A stretch of 64,000 nt of DNA, from assembly GCF_003201775.1 (NCBI RefSeq), contig NZ_QJJZ01000009.1, positions 124,001 to 188,000 on the forward strand. Direction: 5' to 3'. The notes below the pieces were generated by a model. That model saw nothing but the letters and a program-made list of their open reading frames with translations, did no database searches and had not been told where the DNA came from. Shown in pieces: positions 19,283 through 28,723 of this stretch; position 1 is the stretch's first letter, and every line of letters starts with the position of its first letter. This DNA is from Arenibacter sp. ARW7G5Y1. GTDB taxonomy: Bacteria > Bacteroidota > Bacteroidia > Flavobacteriales > Flavobacteriaceae. Made by a program: the position numbers and the translations under genes.

Positions 19283-19331
19283 AAAACGATCTGTTCTTGG
19301 ACCAATGTTCTTAGTACAGATCGTTTTTTTA
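19283..19331 (+). terminator. Terminator of trxB
   Basis: AAAACGATCTGT (19283-19294) and ACAGATCGTTTT (19316-19327) form a perfect 12-bp stem with a 21-nt loop. The right arm runs into a T-run. It sits about 50 bp after the trxB stop. Confidence 0.8.
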
Positions 19332-19383
19332 TAGTGGTATTTATTTTGGCTTTACCTCAGCTGAAGTCCAATTAGACCTAAAC

Positions 19384-19830
19384 CTAGTTTAGACGTTTGT
19401 AATTTTCAGAATTTATTCGGTTCCCATCCGCATCAATAAAGATTTGGCTGTATTTGTCCCCTTCCAACAGAAGTTCCATATGCCATTCCATATTTTCGTT
19501 GGCAACTTTTTTCATGGAAGCCGACATGTATTCCAATTTTTCGGTCAAGGTGCTGTCAGTAGCCTTATAAGAGCCATACCCAAACCATTCAATTGAATCT
19601 GTAGGGACATAGCGGGTCCACATTACCTTTCCATTATAATACATTTTAATTTGACGGTATCCTTCGGTAGGAGGTATGGTCTTTACAACATCGTTACCGT
19701 CGTAATTGTTAAAACTAATTAATTCCCACGTGCCTTCCAGCGTTTTGGGGCTTTGTATTTTAGTAGGTGCAATTTTGGTGGCGGATACCAAAAATAACAT
19801 CAAAAAAGCTATTCCAAATATTTTTTTCAT
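19384..19830 (-). CDS. Secreted lipocalin-like hypothetical protein
   Basis: This 148-residue protein has a signal peptide (MKKIFGIAFLMLFLVSATK). The LEGTWELISFN motif is the first strand of lipocalin-like beta-barrels common in Flavobacteria, followed by alternating strands (KMYYNGKVMWTRYV, WFGYGSYKATDSTLTEKLEY). The C-terminus INSENYKRLN is also typical. The ligand and role are unknown. It is transcribed alone toward the trxB terminator. Confidence 0.7.
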   Translation of the reverse strand: MKKIFGIAFLMLFLVSATKIAPTKIQSPKTLEGTWELISFNNYDGNDVVKTIPPTEGYRQIKMYYNGKVMWTRYVPTDSIEWFGYGSYKATDSTLTEKLEYMSASMKKVANENMEWHMELLLEGDKYSQIFIDADGNRINSENYKRLN

Positions 19831-20021
19831 GACGATTTGCTTTTAAGGGATTAGATACTAATAAGTTACGACTTTTTTGGAATATTAACACCTGAAACGC
19901 GGAATATGTTAAAAGAAACTTATCAAAAGGAATTAAATAATAACTGTATGTAGTCTTGGTTTTGTGATAAAATCTCTGATAAGTGGTCGATTTATTGTAT
20001 AAATCACATTTCGTAGTACAA

Positions 20022-20219
20022 ATGTTTGTTTTAATAATAGTTTTGGAGGTTGTATTCACCGGTCTACAAATAAGATTGGAGGAAGCAAGTGATGATAGCG
20101 AGTTTTTTGGACAGTGGTTCAGAAGGGCCATTTATCCTTCAACCGAGTTGAACAGAAATGAGGCCAATGTTGTGGCAAACCAACAAACCCCGGTTACCCC
20201 AGTATGGTGGGATAATTAG
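20022..20219 (+). CDS. Small hypothetical protein
   Basis: The ATG at 20022 gives 65 residues (the frame opens to a GTG at 19983, 78 residues). A hydrophobic N-terminus MFVLIIVLEVVFTGLQI is followed by a polar tail, EEASDDSEFFGQWFRRA, ending TPVTPVWWDN. I do not recognise a family. In favour of a real gene are an orientation facing a strong terminator 22 bp after the stop and a plausible single-pass membrane layout. No clear promoter was seen. Confidence 0.4.
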   Translation: MFVLIIVLEVVFTGLQIRLEEASDDSEFFGQWFRRAIYPSTELNRNEANVVANQQTPVTPVWWDN

Positions 20220-20240
20220 TTTTTTGTAAGGGAACTGTTA

Positions 20241-20277
20241 AATGAAGCGGCCATCCATTTGGGATGGCCGTTTCATT
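20241..20277. terminator. Bidirectional terminator between convergent genes
   Basis: AATGAAGCGGCCATCC (20241-20256) and GGATGGCCGTTTCATT (20262-20277) form a 16-bp stem with one mismatch and a short loop. Weak T/A tracts lie on both sides. It serves the small plus-strand gene and the minus-strand aminotransferase ending at 20278. Confidence 0.75.
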
Positions 20278-21336
20278 TTATAAATAGGAATTAATAATAT
20301 TACATAATAAAAGAATATCTTCCGTTTTATGATGGGCACTTATTACAATTCTGCTCATAAGTTGGGAATCCTCATCAGGATAACGAAAACTGGTCACCAC
20401 AATATTTTTACTTTCCAGATAGTCTACCAACTTTTCATCTGAAAAGCTGAACGCGGGATGGCCCTCCATGAATTTAAATATATCCAAAGTTTTAACATTG
20501 GATTTGAACAAGTTTATATTGTTCATTAGAATAGTCCTCTTTTCAAGGAAAAGCTTTTTGCCATCCAGGAGACAGGCTACTGCTGCAGGTGTTGCGGGAC
20601 TTGCCCCGCCAAAAAAAGGAGTGTCCATGAATTGTTCAATTCTCCTTTTGGTCCCAAAAACAGATCCTGCCTGAACCCCAAACCCTTTACCTAGTGAACA
20701 ACATACAATAAGTTCTTTTGGATTTAATTTCCTTAGCCTTCTAAAGACACCCCCACCATTGTCATCTACAATACCAATACCATGGGAATCGTCTACCACC
20801 AGAACGATCCTTTCCAAAGGCAGTGTCCTTAATCCTTCAAAATTGGGATAATTGACCCCGGAAAAATCAATGGCATCCAAAAATACCACAGGAGTAATAT
20901 TTTGATTGGATTCCAAATGGGCCCTAACGGCTATGTTCAAGGCCGTGAAAGTGATGTATGGTTTTGACTTTGTTGATGGGGTAGTGGAATAGAGTGCAGA
21001 ATGGGTATTGGGGGCATAGAAGAGCCTATGCTCTTTGGTATCCATGGATTGCCTCACAAGTTGTCCTGCCAAATAACCAGAAGACAAAGTAGCGCTATAT
21101 TCACACCCTACCAATTGGGATAAATATTGTTCTGCTTCTTCAAAAACTGATATTCGTACGTTGGATTTTCTGGAGGCTCCATAATTGGTGCCATATTTCC
21201 GGATATTGGAAATAAAGATTTCCTGAAAAGCTTGGTCGGTCTGTAACCCTAGATAGGAAGTACCTCCAAAATACAAAAATTTCTTGTGGTCCAACTGCAA
21301 TTCCCGTCCCGGGAATCCATCAATATAAATAGCCAT
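20278..21336 (-). CDS. PLP-dependent acyltransferase/aminotransferase of the BioF/Kbl (alpha-oxoamine synthase) type
   Basis: This 352-residue cytoplasmic enzyme has fold-type I features: YFGGTSYLGLQ near the start, VVDDSHGIGIVDDNGGG (PLP-binding Asp and His region) and SLGKGFGVQAGSVFG with the Schiff-base lysine. The best family match is 8-amino-7-oxononanoate synthase/2-amino-3-ketobutyrate CoA ligase-like, slightly short (usual 380-395). Its ATG overlaps the TGA of the upstream dipeptide epimerase by one base (TGATG), so they are translationally coupled. That suggests a shared role in peptidoglycan-peptide or amino-acid recycling, not biotin synthesis. Confidence 0.82.
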   Translation of the reverse strand: MAIYIDGFPGRELQLDHKKFLYFGGTSYLGLQTDQAFQEIFISNIRKYGTNYGASRKSNVRISVFEEAEQYLSQLVGCEYSATLSSGYLAGQLVRQSMDTKEHRLFYAPNTHSALYSTTPSTKSKPYITFTALNIAVRAHLESNQNITPVVFLDAIDFSGVNYPNFEGLRTLPLERIVLVVDDSHGIGIVDDNGGGVFRRLRKLNPKELIVCCSLGKGFGVQAGSVFGTKRRIEQFMDTPFFGGASPATPAAVACLLDGKKLFLEKRTILMNNINLFKSNVKTLDIFKFMEGHPAFSFSDEKLVDYLESKNIVVTSFRYPDEDSQLMSRIVISAHHKTEDILLLCNIINSYL

Positions 21337-22346
21337 CAGCGTAATTGTATTCCGCTTCCACCAATGGTAGGAAAGATTACTTTGCCATTTTCCTGAATAA
21401 TGACCCCATCGGCAATATCTTCTTTCAACAACATAGCACCGTCCATATCAACATAATCCAACTGTGGAATTAGTTGGGCGATGGCCGAAATGCCTACGGT
21501 AGATTCCGTCATACAACCTACCATTACCTTAAGTCCCATTTCCTTGGCCTTCGAAATCATACGGCGTGCGGGGGTTAGTCCACCACATTTGGTTAGTTTT
21601 ATATTGATTCCGTTAAAATGAAGTGCACATTTTTCTACATCGGTTTCCACTATACAACTTTCGTCTGCTATAACTGGGAGGACACTTTGGTGCATCACTG
21701 CTTCCATTCCTGTCCAATCATCGGCTTTGAGCGGTTGTTCTAAAAATTCAACACCCAAATCCTTCAATAAAGGAGCGTTGGCAATTGTTTCCTCCGCTGT
21801 CCAGGCACAGTTGGCATCTACTCTGAAAATGGCATCCGTATGTTTGCGCAACTCCCTTACTATATCAACATCACTATTGGTACCTAATTTAATTTTATAT
21901 ATGGGCCAAGGCATTTCTTTCATCTTGTCCACCATTTTTTCAACGGAGTCCAATCCTATGGTGTAATTGGTTATGGGATAACTACTGTTGTCCGTATTCC
22001 ATAGTTTATACAATGGCTTCCCGAGTATTTTTCCATACAGATCGTTGGTGGCAAGATCCAATGCACAGATAGCAAAATTGCTCAATTCTTTGGAAACCAA
22101 AAACGCATGAAAGGTCTCAGGTTCCTGAAAGTCGAAATTCTCGATTTCCTCCCTGACGTTTTCAATCTCAGCTTGCATGGTTTCAAAGGTTATTTTGTAA
22201 TAGGGATTGGAAGTTGCCTCCCCATAGCCCGTTTTACCGTTCAGTTCCAGTGCAACGATCATGGAATCCTGGAAATCATGGGATTCCCTGGAAATACTGA
22301 AAGTGTGTTTTAGCGGAAGTACGTATTTTTTGATCTTTATTTTCAT
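21336..22346 (-). CDS. L-Ala-D/L-Glu (dipeptide) epimerase, enolase superfamily
   Basis: The start at 22346 (MKIKIKKYVLPLKHTFSISR, 336 residues) fits the family better than the in-frame start at 22415. Enolase-superfamily catalytic features are in order: KIKLG (KxK base), FRVDANCAW (metal Asp), EFLEQPL (metal Glu), VIADES (metal Asp) and NIKLTKCGGLTPA (second catalytic Lys). Dipeptide epimerases invert L-Ala-D-Glu from murein turnover. It is coupled to the downstream aminotransferase by a one-base overlap. Confidence 0.88.
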   Translation of the reverse strand: MKIKIKKYVLPLKHTFSISRESHDFQDSMIVALELNGKTGYGEATSNPYYKITFETMQAEIENVREEIENFDFQEPETFHAFLVSKELSNFAICALDLATNDLYGKILGKPLYKLWNTDNSSYPITNYTIGLDSVEKMVDKMKEMPWPIYKIKLGTNSDVDIVRELRKHTDAIFRVDANCAWTAEETIANAPLLKDLGVEFLEQPLKADDWTGMEAVMHQSVLPVIADESCIVETDVEKCALHFNGINIKLTKCGGLTPARRMISKAKEMGLKVMVGCMTESTVGISAIAQLIPQLDYVDMDGAMLLKEDIADGVIIQENGKVIFPTIGGSGIQLR

Positions 22347-22469
22347 AACAGTATTTATGGAACGAATATAAAGAAAGATGGTGTATTGGAAAATGAATAC
22401 CCATTGAAATCTCAATGGGTATTGTAAATTTTAGGATGGGATGGCCACAACCTAAGGATAATCCAGGTT

Positions 22470-23195
22470 TTAAAGGGCACTGACACTTCCTGAACTCGAT
22501 TTCTTATGTTCTACGGTAGCATCACCGGTATAGTGTATATTTCCACCACTGCTGGCTTTAGCGGTTAAGGACTCGGACACATTTACCGTTATTCCCGCAC
22601 CACTACTGGCATTGGCTTCGCAGATTTTGGTGTTTAAATTTCTTGCTTTTATATCAGAGCCGCTACTTGCATGGCCATAAAGGGATTTTGTGTCACCGGC
22701 CACTTTAATGTCTGCGCCACTACTGGCATCTGCTGTGACCTTTTCGGCCTTTAATTCTATAATTTCCAGACTGGAACCACTGCTGGCATTCAAGTCAATG
22801 TTTCGTCCCTTAATTAAATTTTTGGTAATCAGGTCGGCACCGCTGGATGTTTCCAAGCCTGTAATTTCGGGTAGTGTAACATAAATATTTTTGGTAGCCC
22901 TCCCAATATTTTCAACGGCATGAATTCGTAATCTTCCATTTTTGATATCAGTTCCAATAAGGTCGATTACATTTTCATCGGCTTCAACAACAATTTCAAA
23001 ATCATTGCCTTGGGTAACATAAACGTTCAGGCCTTCAGAGGCTGATATTGAGGTGAAATCCGCGTTTATTGTGCGATGGTCTTCCGTTACAATTCCATTT
23101 CCCCTCTTGCCGTTTCCAATATTAATATCGAAACCACAGGACGAAAACAAAATTGCCAAGATAAGTGCGATGGTAATTCTTGCTAATGTTGTCAT
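22470..23195 (-). CDS. Head-GIN-domain (DUF2807) lipoprotein
   Basis: This 241-residue protein has lipobox FSSC (residue about 20). The motif GNGIVTEDHRTINADFTSIS starts the DUF2807 beta-helix. A run of GADLxxKNL/ASSGxxL-type repeats follows (ASSGSSLEI, ASSGADIKV, ASSGSDIKA, ASSGAGITV, ASSGGNIHY), ending KKSSSGSVSAL. The repeats form a right-handed parallel beta-helix. Its function is unknown, but it is often next to PspC/PadR genes, as here, which points to envelope stress. Confidence 0.88.
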   Translation of the reverse strand: MTTLARITIALILAILFSSCGFDINIGNGKRGNGIVTEDHRTINADFTSISASEGLNVYVTQGNDFEIVVEADENVIDLIGTDIKNGRLRIHAVENIGRATKNIYVTLPEITGLETSSGADLITKNLIKGRNIDLNASSGSSLEIIELKAEKVTADASSGADIKVAGDTKSLYGHASSGSDIKARNLNTKICEANASSGAGITVNVSESLTAKASSGGNIHYTGDATVEHKKSSSGSVSAL

Positions 23196-23355
23196 GATTG
23201 TTGTTTTTTGATTGAAATAAACACTATGGGTTTATTCAAGGATTGATTAATGATATGTTTAATTAAAAATATTGATTAGGTTGCTTTAAGGGCATTTTAA
23301 ATTACTGAGTTGTTACAAGAGTCTACCCAACTGTATTTTTATTGATGGCTATCTT

Positions 23356-25086
23356 TTAATTTTCGTTGGTTTTGAACTGTACACCCTTTTCGTCTATTTT
23401 CAGCTTAAAATTATCCCCATCCCCCTTTATATCTATATCAACACCATCTTCGTTGATGATAATTTTTCCGTTGTCGTCATTATCTTCATGATCTTGCCCA
23501 TCTTCGTCTATTGGACAATCCAAACATTGTAATTCCCCACTGTTATTCATTTTCCAAAGGTATTTGGACATTTCACATCCACTCATGGTGCGGTCCAATG
23601 GAGCACTAATTTTCCAGCAAGGACTACTATCCCTTTCATATGTCAATACCGTGCCTACTGGGATATAGAGTAATATTCTCACTTCTTGGTCCCGGTATTT
23701 ATTGTTTTTGGCGGTAGTTAAAAAATCGTCCAGTAATAAAGTATTTCCTTGCAAATCATAATTGTAGATCACTTTATCAGCGGTCTCTGTGGCACTTTTA
23801 AAAGAATTTCCATTGGCATTTTTGCGTATCTCGATACGGGCAATTGAGTCTCTAGACATTTTAAGGTTTAGACGAACATCTTCGGAAACAAGTACTTCTT
23901 CCCCATTTTCAGTGTAATCCAGAACCACACCGTTTATGCCTATTTTATTGCCATTATTTAGATGGGAACCAGACCTTAAAATGATTTTCATTGGTTGCTC
24001 TGGCTGCTGGAATGCCAGTTCCTTCTCCACTGAAACATTGCCCGTATAGGCATGGGCAGCAGCTTGTCTTATCCCAAAAACAGTGAGCAGGATAATGGCA
24101 ATCAACCAAAGTCCCAAAAGGGTAAATTTTGCAATATTACCTATCGATTTAAGGTTGTTGACCAAAATCTTAAGTCCTAAATACATGAGAAAGAAAAAGG
24201 GTATGCCAATGGCAAAAAAGCCTAATAGCGACACCAACCATACCGGGGTATTGGTAGAGTTCACCATATAGTAAAAATCAATTCCCGGAAGGTGTACAAT
24301 GTCTAAAATACCTACGGTAAAAAGTCCTATAAACAAGGCAACTATTCCGGCAGCACCTATTATGATGAGTATTATCCCAATAAACTTGCCAATGATCTTA
24401 AAAAAAAACATGATGACATCGGCAATGGCATTAAAGAAACTTTTGCTACCATCCTTTACCTTGGTACCCACTTTTTCATAGTCCACACTTTTAACCTTTT
24501 CGGCTACATCATCAAAACCCTCCTTTACTTTTTTTTCAATATTACTAATGTTGACCGCCTCACCCCTCATATCCAATTTCTGAGCCGTGGTAACGGCCTC
24601 TGGAATGAGAATCCATAAAAGGATATAAATAAATACAAAACCTCCCCAACTAAAAATGGTCAGCAGAATCCATAAAAGTCGAACCCAGAGGGCATCAATC
24701 GCAAAATAATGTCCAAGGCCGGCAGATACACCCCCTATATACTTATTTTCTATATCCCTGTATAATTTTCTTACCCTATGTGCTTTTTTTGTGGATTTTG
24801 GCTGGTCCTCAAAAATGTCCTCGTCCACCATGTAATCTTCGGGCTGTCCCATGATGCCTATTACTTCGTCTACTTCCTTTTCTGTAATTACCTGTCTTTC
24901 GTTCTCCATTTTTTCATGGAACAGTTCGGCAATTCTGGACTCTATATCCGCTATGATCTCCTCACTACCACTAGTATTGGCAAAGGAACGTTTTATGGCC
25001 TCCAAATAGCGTTGAAGCTTATTGTAGGCAACTTCATCTATATGAAAGAATAAATTGGCCAGATTAATATTTATTGTCTTGTTCAT
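23356..25086 (-). CDS. PspC-domain membrane protein
   Basis: This 576-residue protein begins with a helical region (1-95, IADIESRIAELFHEKM, VDEVIGIMGQPEDY). A PspC domain follows at about 105-165 (RDIENKYIGGVSAGLGHYFA, WVRLLWILLTIFSWGGFVFI). Four or so further hydrophobic helices lie at about 225-350. A long C-terminal beta-rich extracytoplasmic part ends with an Asp-rich stretch. PspC proteins sense or respond to membrane stress. The PadR gene ends 3 bp upstream, so they are co-transcribed and PadR probably represses both. Confidence 0.9.
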   Translation of the reverse strand: MNKTININLANLFFHIDEVAYNKLQRYLEAIKRSFANTSGSEEIIADIESRIAELFHEKMENERQVITEKEVDEVIGIMGQPEDYMVDEDIFEDQPKSTKKAHRVRKLYRDIENKYIGGVSAGLGHYFAIDALWVRLLWILLTIFSWGGFVFIYILLWILIPEAVTTAQKLDMRGEAVNISNIEKKVKEGFDDVAEKVKSVDYEKVGTKVKDGSKSFFNAIADVIMFFFKIIGKFIGIILIIIGAAGIVALFIGLFTVGILDIVHLPGIDFYYMVNSTNTPVWLVSLLGFFAIGIPFFFLMYLGLKILVNNLKSIGNIAKFTLLGLWLIAIILLTVFGIRQAAAHAYTGNVSVEKELAFQQPEQPMKIILRSGSHLNNGNKIGINGVVLDYTENGEEVLVSEDVRLNLKMSRDSIARIEIRKNANGNSFKSATETADKVIYNYDLQGNTLLLDDFLTTAKNNKYRDQEVRILLYIPVGTVLTYERDSSPCWKISAPLDRTMSGCEMSKYLWKMNNSGELQCLDCPIDEDGQDHEDNDDNGKIIINEDGVDIDIKGDGDNFKLKIDEKGVQFKTNEN

Positions 25087-25089
25087 TTC

Positions 25090-25425
25090 TTAGTTGTTTT
25101 TTGTTTTGGTTACGAGGTTTGTCGCATTTCTTAATTCATCCCAAGTAGTATCCAATTCTTTAAGGAAAAGTTTACCTGTTTCTGTTAGGGTATAATACTT
25201 TCTTGGGGGACCTGAAGTGGATTCCTCCCAACGATAATTGAGAAGCCCCGCATTTTTCAATCTTGTGAGCAATGGATATATGGTGCCCTCAACCACTAGC
25301 ATTTTAGCGTTTTTTAGGGTGTCCAGTATTTCGGAGGTATACTTGTCCTCCCCATTGAGAATGGAAAGTATACAGTACTCCAAGACTCCCTTGCGCATCT
25401 GTGCTTTTGTATTTTCAATATTCAT
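25090..25425 (-). CDS. PadR-family transcriptional regulator
   Basis: This 111-residue winged-helix protein has the PadR hallmarks: KGVLEYCILSILNGEDKYTSEIL, TIYPLLTRLKNAGLL and PPRKYYTLTETGK. It is the first gene of the PadR-PspC-DUF2807 set (3-bp gap to PspC). PadR members are ligand- or stress-responsive repressors that bind their own promoter. The expected operator lies in 25426-25549. Confidence 0.92.
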   Translation of the reverse strand: MNIENTKAQMRKGVLEYCILSILNGEDKYTSEILDTLKNAKMLVVEGTIYPLLTRLKNAGLLNYRWEESTSGPPRKYYTLTETGKLFLKELDTTWDELRNATNLVTKTKNN

Positions 25426-25549
25426 AGTAGCATGATTAAAATAATTTAACTGTTCGTTTTTTTGATGTCCGCATTTTACTGTTTCACTTCTGATTGATTG
25501 GATGAATAAACTCTCTAATTAGTGTGATGAGTACTAATTGTATTTTTCA

Positions 25550-26032
25550 TTATTTAATAAATGGGATGCTTATAGGGTATTTAAAATCCAACCCCTCACT
25601 GGTTCGAATAGTGGCCAAGATGGTGTAAACTATATTTACCAAGAATAGTCCCAGCTGTGCAACCCCGGCTATTCCCAATGGCCAAAGAAATTTGCCCAGA
25701 TGAAATGGCTGAAAGTTGAAATCGAAATTAAGGCCATTGAATTCGTTAAAATTGGCAAAGTTAAAATGGCCCAGATGAAATATTTCCGGTATTATCCCAA
25801 TTAAAAAAGGGATGGTGAAAATTCCAAGGATGATGGAATAGAGTAAAAGACTGATTTGAAAATTCAAAGCCTGTTTGCCATTTTGGTCCACGAAGTTATA
25901 ATCCTTTTTATTTACGGTCCAAAGTACTAGGGGAAGTAGGAAATTTCCAAAGGGGATGAAATACTTGGAAAACGTAGACGCATGTATTATTGCGGCCAAA
26001 TTTTTTTCGTGTTTGCTCAGTGTTTCGGTCAT
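25550..26032 (-). CDS. DUF4870-domain membrane protein
   Basis: This 160-residue protein has HASTFSKYFIPFGNFLLPLVLW and DQNGKQALNFQISLLLYSI, the DUF4870 signature, plus three to four hydrophobic helices (about 20-38, 57-80, 108-140). DUF4870 proteins are small inner-membrane proteins of unknown function. It lies just upstream of the PadR gene on the same strand with its own start region, so it may belong to the same envelope regulon. Confidence 0.85.
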   Translation of the reverse strand: MTETLSKHEKNLAAIIHASTFSKYFIPFGNFLLPLVLWTVNKKDYNFVDQNGKQALNFQISLLLYSIILGIFTIPFLIGIIPEIFHLGHFNFANFNEFNGLNFDFNFQPFHLGKFLWPLGIAGVAQLGLFLVNIVYTILATIRTSEGLDFKYPISIPFIK

Positions 26033-26226
26033 TGCTGTATAGTTTGTGTTCCCAGTTATTACTTTGTGCCCTTTACCGTCGGTCTCGATTAAAACAGTTT
26101 TAGTAGCTTACTAAAGCTATTTCTAAGGGCTTATCTTATTAAGCCTAATAACTTTCTATGCAAATATATATCTAAAAGAAGGTACTATGCAAAACAAAGT
26201 ACTAAAATTTAACAATTTATTAACAA

Positions 26227-26256
26227 TTGTAGGTTCGTGCAAATTATATACTTTTG
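26227..26256 (+). promoter_or_regulatory. Canonical Bacteroidota promoter for the DUF4442 gene
   Basis: TTG (26227-26229), 19 nt, TACTTTTG (26249-26256) is a full match to the TTG-N19-TAnnTTTG consensus. The ATG follows 20 bp later. Confidence 0.75.
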
Positions 26257-26276
26257 ATATAAAATAAACTACAACT

Positions 26277-26732
26277 ATGGCTACCGATGCAAGTAAAATT
26301 AACATGTTCAGTTTTTTTAAGCTCCCGGCCGTATGGTGGACAGGAGTACGATTAAGGTATATAGATGAAAAAAAGGCCATAGTCACCGTTAAGCATAGAT
26401 GGATCAATCAAAACCCGTTTAAATCCTTGTTTTGGGCAGTACAGGGAATGGCGGCCGAACTGACTACAGGAGCTATGGTAATGAGCCAAATTAAGAAAAG
26501 TGGTAGAAATATTTCCATGCTAGTAGCCAATAACAATGCCAATTTTTCAAAAAAAGCTACCGGAAAAATTACCTTTACCTGTGTAGAGGGACATCTTGTT
26601 TCTGATGCCATTAAGAAAACCATTGAGACCGGTGAGGGGCAGACAGTCTGGATGAAATCGGTGGGGGTTAACGACGAAGGTGTTGTAGTGTCTACCTTTA
26701 ATTTTGAATGGACTTTAAAGGTGAAAGGATAA
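26277..26732 (+). CDS. DUF4442 hotdog-fold protein (thioesterase-like)
   Basis: This 151-residue protein fits the DUF4442/PaaI-like hotdog fold: a helix-strand start (KLPAVWWTGVRLRYID), NPFKSLFWAVQGMAAELTTGA (central hotdog helix) and the closing strands FNFEWTLKVKG. Hotdog enzymes hydrolyse acyl-CoA thioesters, but DUF4442 members are uncharacterised and the usual catalytic Asp/Glu is hard to place. It has its own promoter at 26227. Confidence 0.8.
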   Translation: MATDASKINMFSFFKLPAVWWTGVRLRYIDEKKAIVTVKHRWINQNPFKSLFWAVQGMAAELTTGAMVMSQIKKSGRNISMLVANNNANFSKKATGKITFTCVEGHLVSDAIKKTIETGEGQTVWMKSVGVNDEGVVVSTFNFEWTLKVKG

Positions 26733-26752
26733 GGTGATGATATACACTTAAT

Positions 26753-26784
26753 CAATATACCAATATACCGATATACCAATGTGA
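26753..26784 (+). repeat. Short tandem repeat, 8-bp unit
   Basis: CAATATAC, CAATATAC, CGATATAC and a decayed CAATGTGA follow one another after the DUF4442 stop. It is a small microsatellite in the gap before the AIM24-type gene. Confidence 0.7.
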
Positions 26785-26901
26785 CAGTGAGTCAAGGGCC
26801 ATGGTATTAATTTATTAGTGGGTAAATATTCCGATGTAACAAACCGGTAGTTTTTGACACTAATGGTCAACAAATGAAATTCAATTTATTAAACTTATAG
26901 G

Positions 26902-27699
26902 ATGAACGCACACGAAATAGACTATGTAATTTACGGAGAGGAAATGCAATATGTGGAAATAGAATTAGATCCGCAGGAGGCCGTTGTGGCCGAAGCGGGC
27001 AGTTTTATGATGATGGATTCGGACATTAAAATGGATACCATTTTTGGTGATGGTTCCAATCAGGATACTGGGGTCCTCGGAAAATTGTTCTCTGCAGGAA
27101 AAAGATTGCTCACAGGGGAAAGCCTTTTTATGACGGCATTTTTAAATATAGGCCAGGGGAAAAAGCAGGTAAGCTTTGCCTCTCCCTATCCTGGAAAAAT
27201 TATTCCGATAGACCTTAGCGAATTTCAAGGAAGGTTCATTTGTCAAAAGGATGCTTTTTTGTGTGCGGCAAAAGGTGTTTCCGTGGGTATAGAATTTTCA
27301 AAGCGACTGGGGCGGGGGCTTTTCGGCGGAGAAGGTTTCATAATGCAAAAATTGGAGGGAGACGGAATGGCTTTTGTACACGCAGGTGGTACCACCGCAA
27401 AAAAAATTCTAGGTCCGGGGGAAACCTTAAAGGTGGATACGGGCTGTATAATAGGATTTACCAAGGATGTGGATTATAATATAGAATTTATAGGCGGAAT
27501 CAAAAACACCATTTTTGGGGGCGAGGGATTGTTTTACGCCACATTAAGGGGCCCTGGTACCGTTTACATCCAATCTTTGCCCTTTAGCCGTTTGGCCGGA
27601 CGGGTCTTGGCTTCCATTCCAAGAGGTGGCAAAGATAAGGGAGAAGGAAGTATTTTAGGTGGTTTGGGCGACCTATTGGATGGGGATAACCGATTTTAA
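26902..27699 (+). CDS. AIM24/TIGR00266-family protein
   Basis: This 265-residue protein has the TIGR00266 hallmarks: a beta-rich fold with [75 protein letters not shown] and [20 protein letters not shown]. It ends in a Gly-rich tail ([18 protein letters not shown]). The molecular role is unknown in bacteria. It is monocistronic or co-transcribed with the DUF2461 gene 36 bp downstream. Confidence 0.9.
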   Translation: MNAHEIDYVIYGEEMQYVEIELDPQEAVVAEAGSFMMMDSDIKMDTIFGDGSNQDTGVLGKLFSAGKRLLTGESLFMTAFLNIGQGKKQVSFASPYPGKIIPIDLSEFQGRFICQKDAFLCAAKGVSVGIEFSKRLGRGLFGGEGFIMQKLEGDGMAFVHAGGTTAKKILGPGETLKVDTGCIIGFTKDVDYNIEFIGGIKNTIFGGEGLFYATLRGPGTVYIQSLPFSRLAGRVLASIPRGGKDKGEGSILGGLGDLLDGDNRF

Positions 27700-27735
27700 T
27701 GTAATTAAGAATTACCTGATATAATTTGTTTAAAT

Positions 27736-28389
27736 ATGGATTTTACTTCCCTGTTTCAATTCTTGACCGAGCTCAATCAGAATAACTCCAAAGAGTGGAT
27801 GGATAAAAACAGAAAATGGTACAAAGAAGTTAGGGATGGGTATATAAGTTGGTTGAACGATTTGGATCTTGCTTTAGCTGCTGTGGACAATGAATACTTT
27901 AGTACGCCAGGTAAAAAAGGAATTAATCGGATCAATAATAATTTGATGTTCCATCCCAATAAACCTACCTATAAGGACCATTTTGGGGCTGGTTTGGATA
28001 AGGCCCCCAACACGGGTGATTTTTATATTGAGATAGGGCTCGGGCAGTCCATGTTGGCTGGTGGATTTTGGAGGCCAGATCCCAAAACCTTGCGAAGTAT
28101 ACGCGATGCCATAGATTATGACGGGGAAGAACTGAAAAAAATTCTGAACAAAAAATCATTTAAAGATGCCTTCGGGAATTTGGTAGTGGATGAAACCTTA
28201 AAACAGGCACCTAAAGGATTTGCCAATGACCATCCACATATTGATCTCTTGCGCCATAAAACCTTTGCCGTAACACATCCATTGACCCGGAAAGAAATAT
28301 TAGAGTCCAATTTTAAGGAGAAGGTAATCTCAATTTATTTGGAAATGCTACCCTTTAGAAGATACTTGAACAAGGCGGTTACCGTGTGA
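27736..28389 (+). CDS. DUF2461-family protein
   Basis: This 217-residue cytoplasmic protein carries family features LTELNQNNSKEWMDKNRKWY, INRINNNLMFHPNKPTYKDHF, GDFYIEIG, GGFWRPDP and the C-terminal LRHKTFAVTHPLT. DUF2461 proteins (TIGR02453) are conserved across bacteria and fungi with no known activity. The length is usual. Confidence 0.9.
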   Translation: MDFTSLFQFLTELNQNNSKEWMDKNRKWYKEVRDGYISWLNDLDLALAAVDNEYFSTPGKKGINRINNNLMFHPNKPTYKDHFGAGLDKAPNTGDFYIEIGLGQSMLAGGFWRPDPKTLRSIRDAIDYDGEELKKILNKKSFKDAFGNLVVDETLKQAPKGFANDHPHIDLLRHKTFAVTHPLTRKEILESNFKEKVISIYLEMLPFRRYLNKAVTV

Positions 28390-28723
28390 GGGTGGGTGGT
28401 TGTAAAATTGTCTGTCCACGTTGTGCAGGTCGCTCTAATGGGACTAAAGTTAGAACTAACATCTATCAACAAGTGTAGTGTTCAATGCCTTGGTAACCAA
28501 TCCGTTCATTTTGAATAGGCGAAGGAAGTAAACACTGTAGCACAGCAATGGTATATGTTACTTCCCGTTCAGAATCAAGTGCCGCAATAGCCAAGAATTA
28601 GCTTTAGAAAAATATTCCATTAGGTTATAGTAAAGTTTGTCATAGCCCCCAATCTTATTTTTTTTATCGTTCCCATAGGTATAAAAATGACTAGTTTTGT
28701 AAGGATACAAGAACCGCCTACAA
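28390..28723. other. Intergenic region upstream of nudK
   Basis: This 334-bp stretch shows no coding pattern on either strand that I can support, no terminator with a T-run and no recognised repeat. It should hold the nudK promoter. Confidence 0.4.

Noticed and set aside
19760-20131. Minus-strand 123-residue frame
   Set aside because: It overlaps the lipocalin-like gene start in another frame and the small plus-strand frame; the composition is not protein-like.
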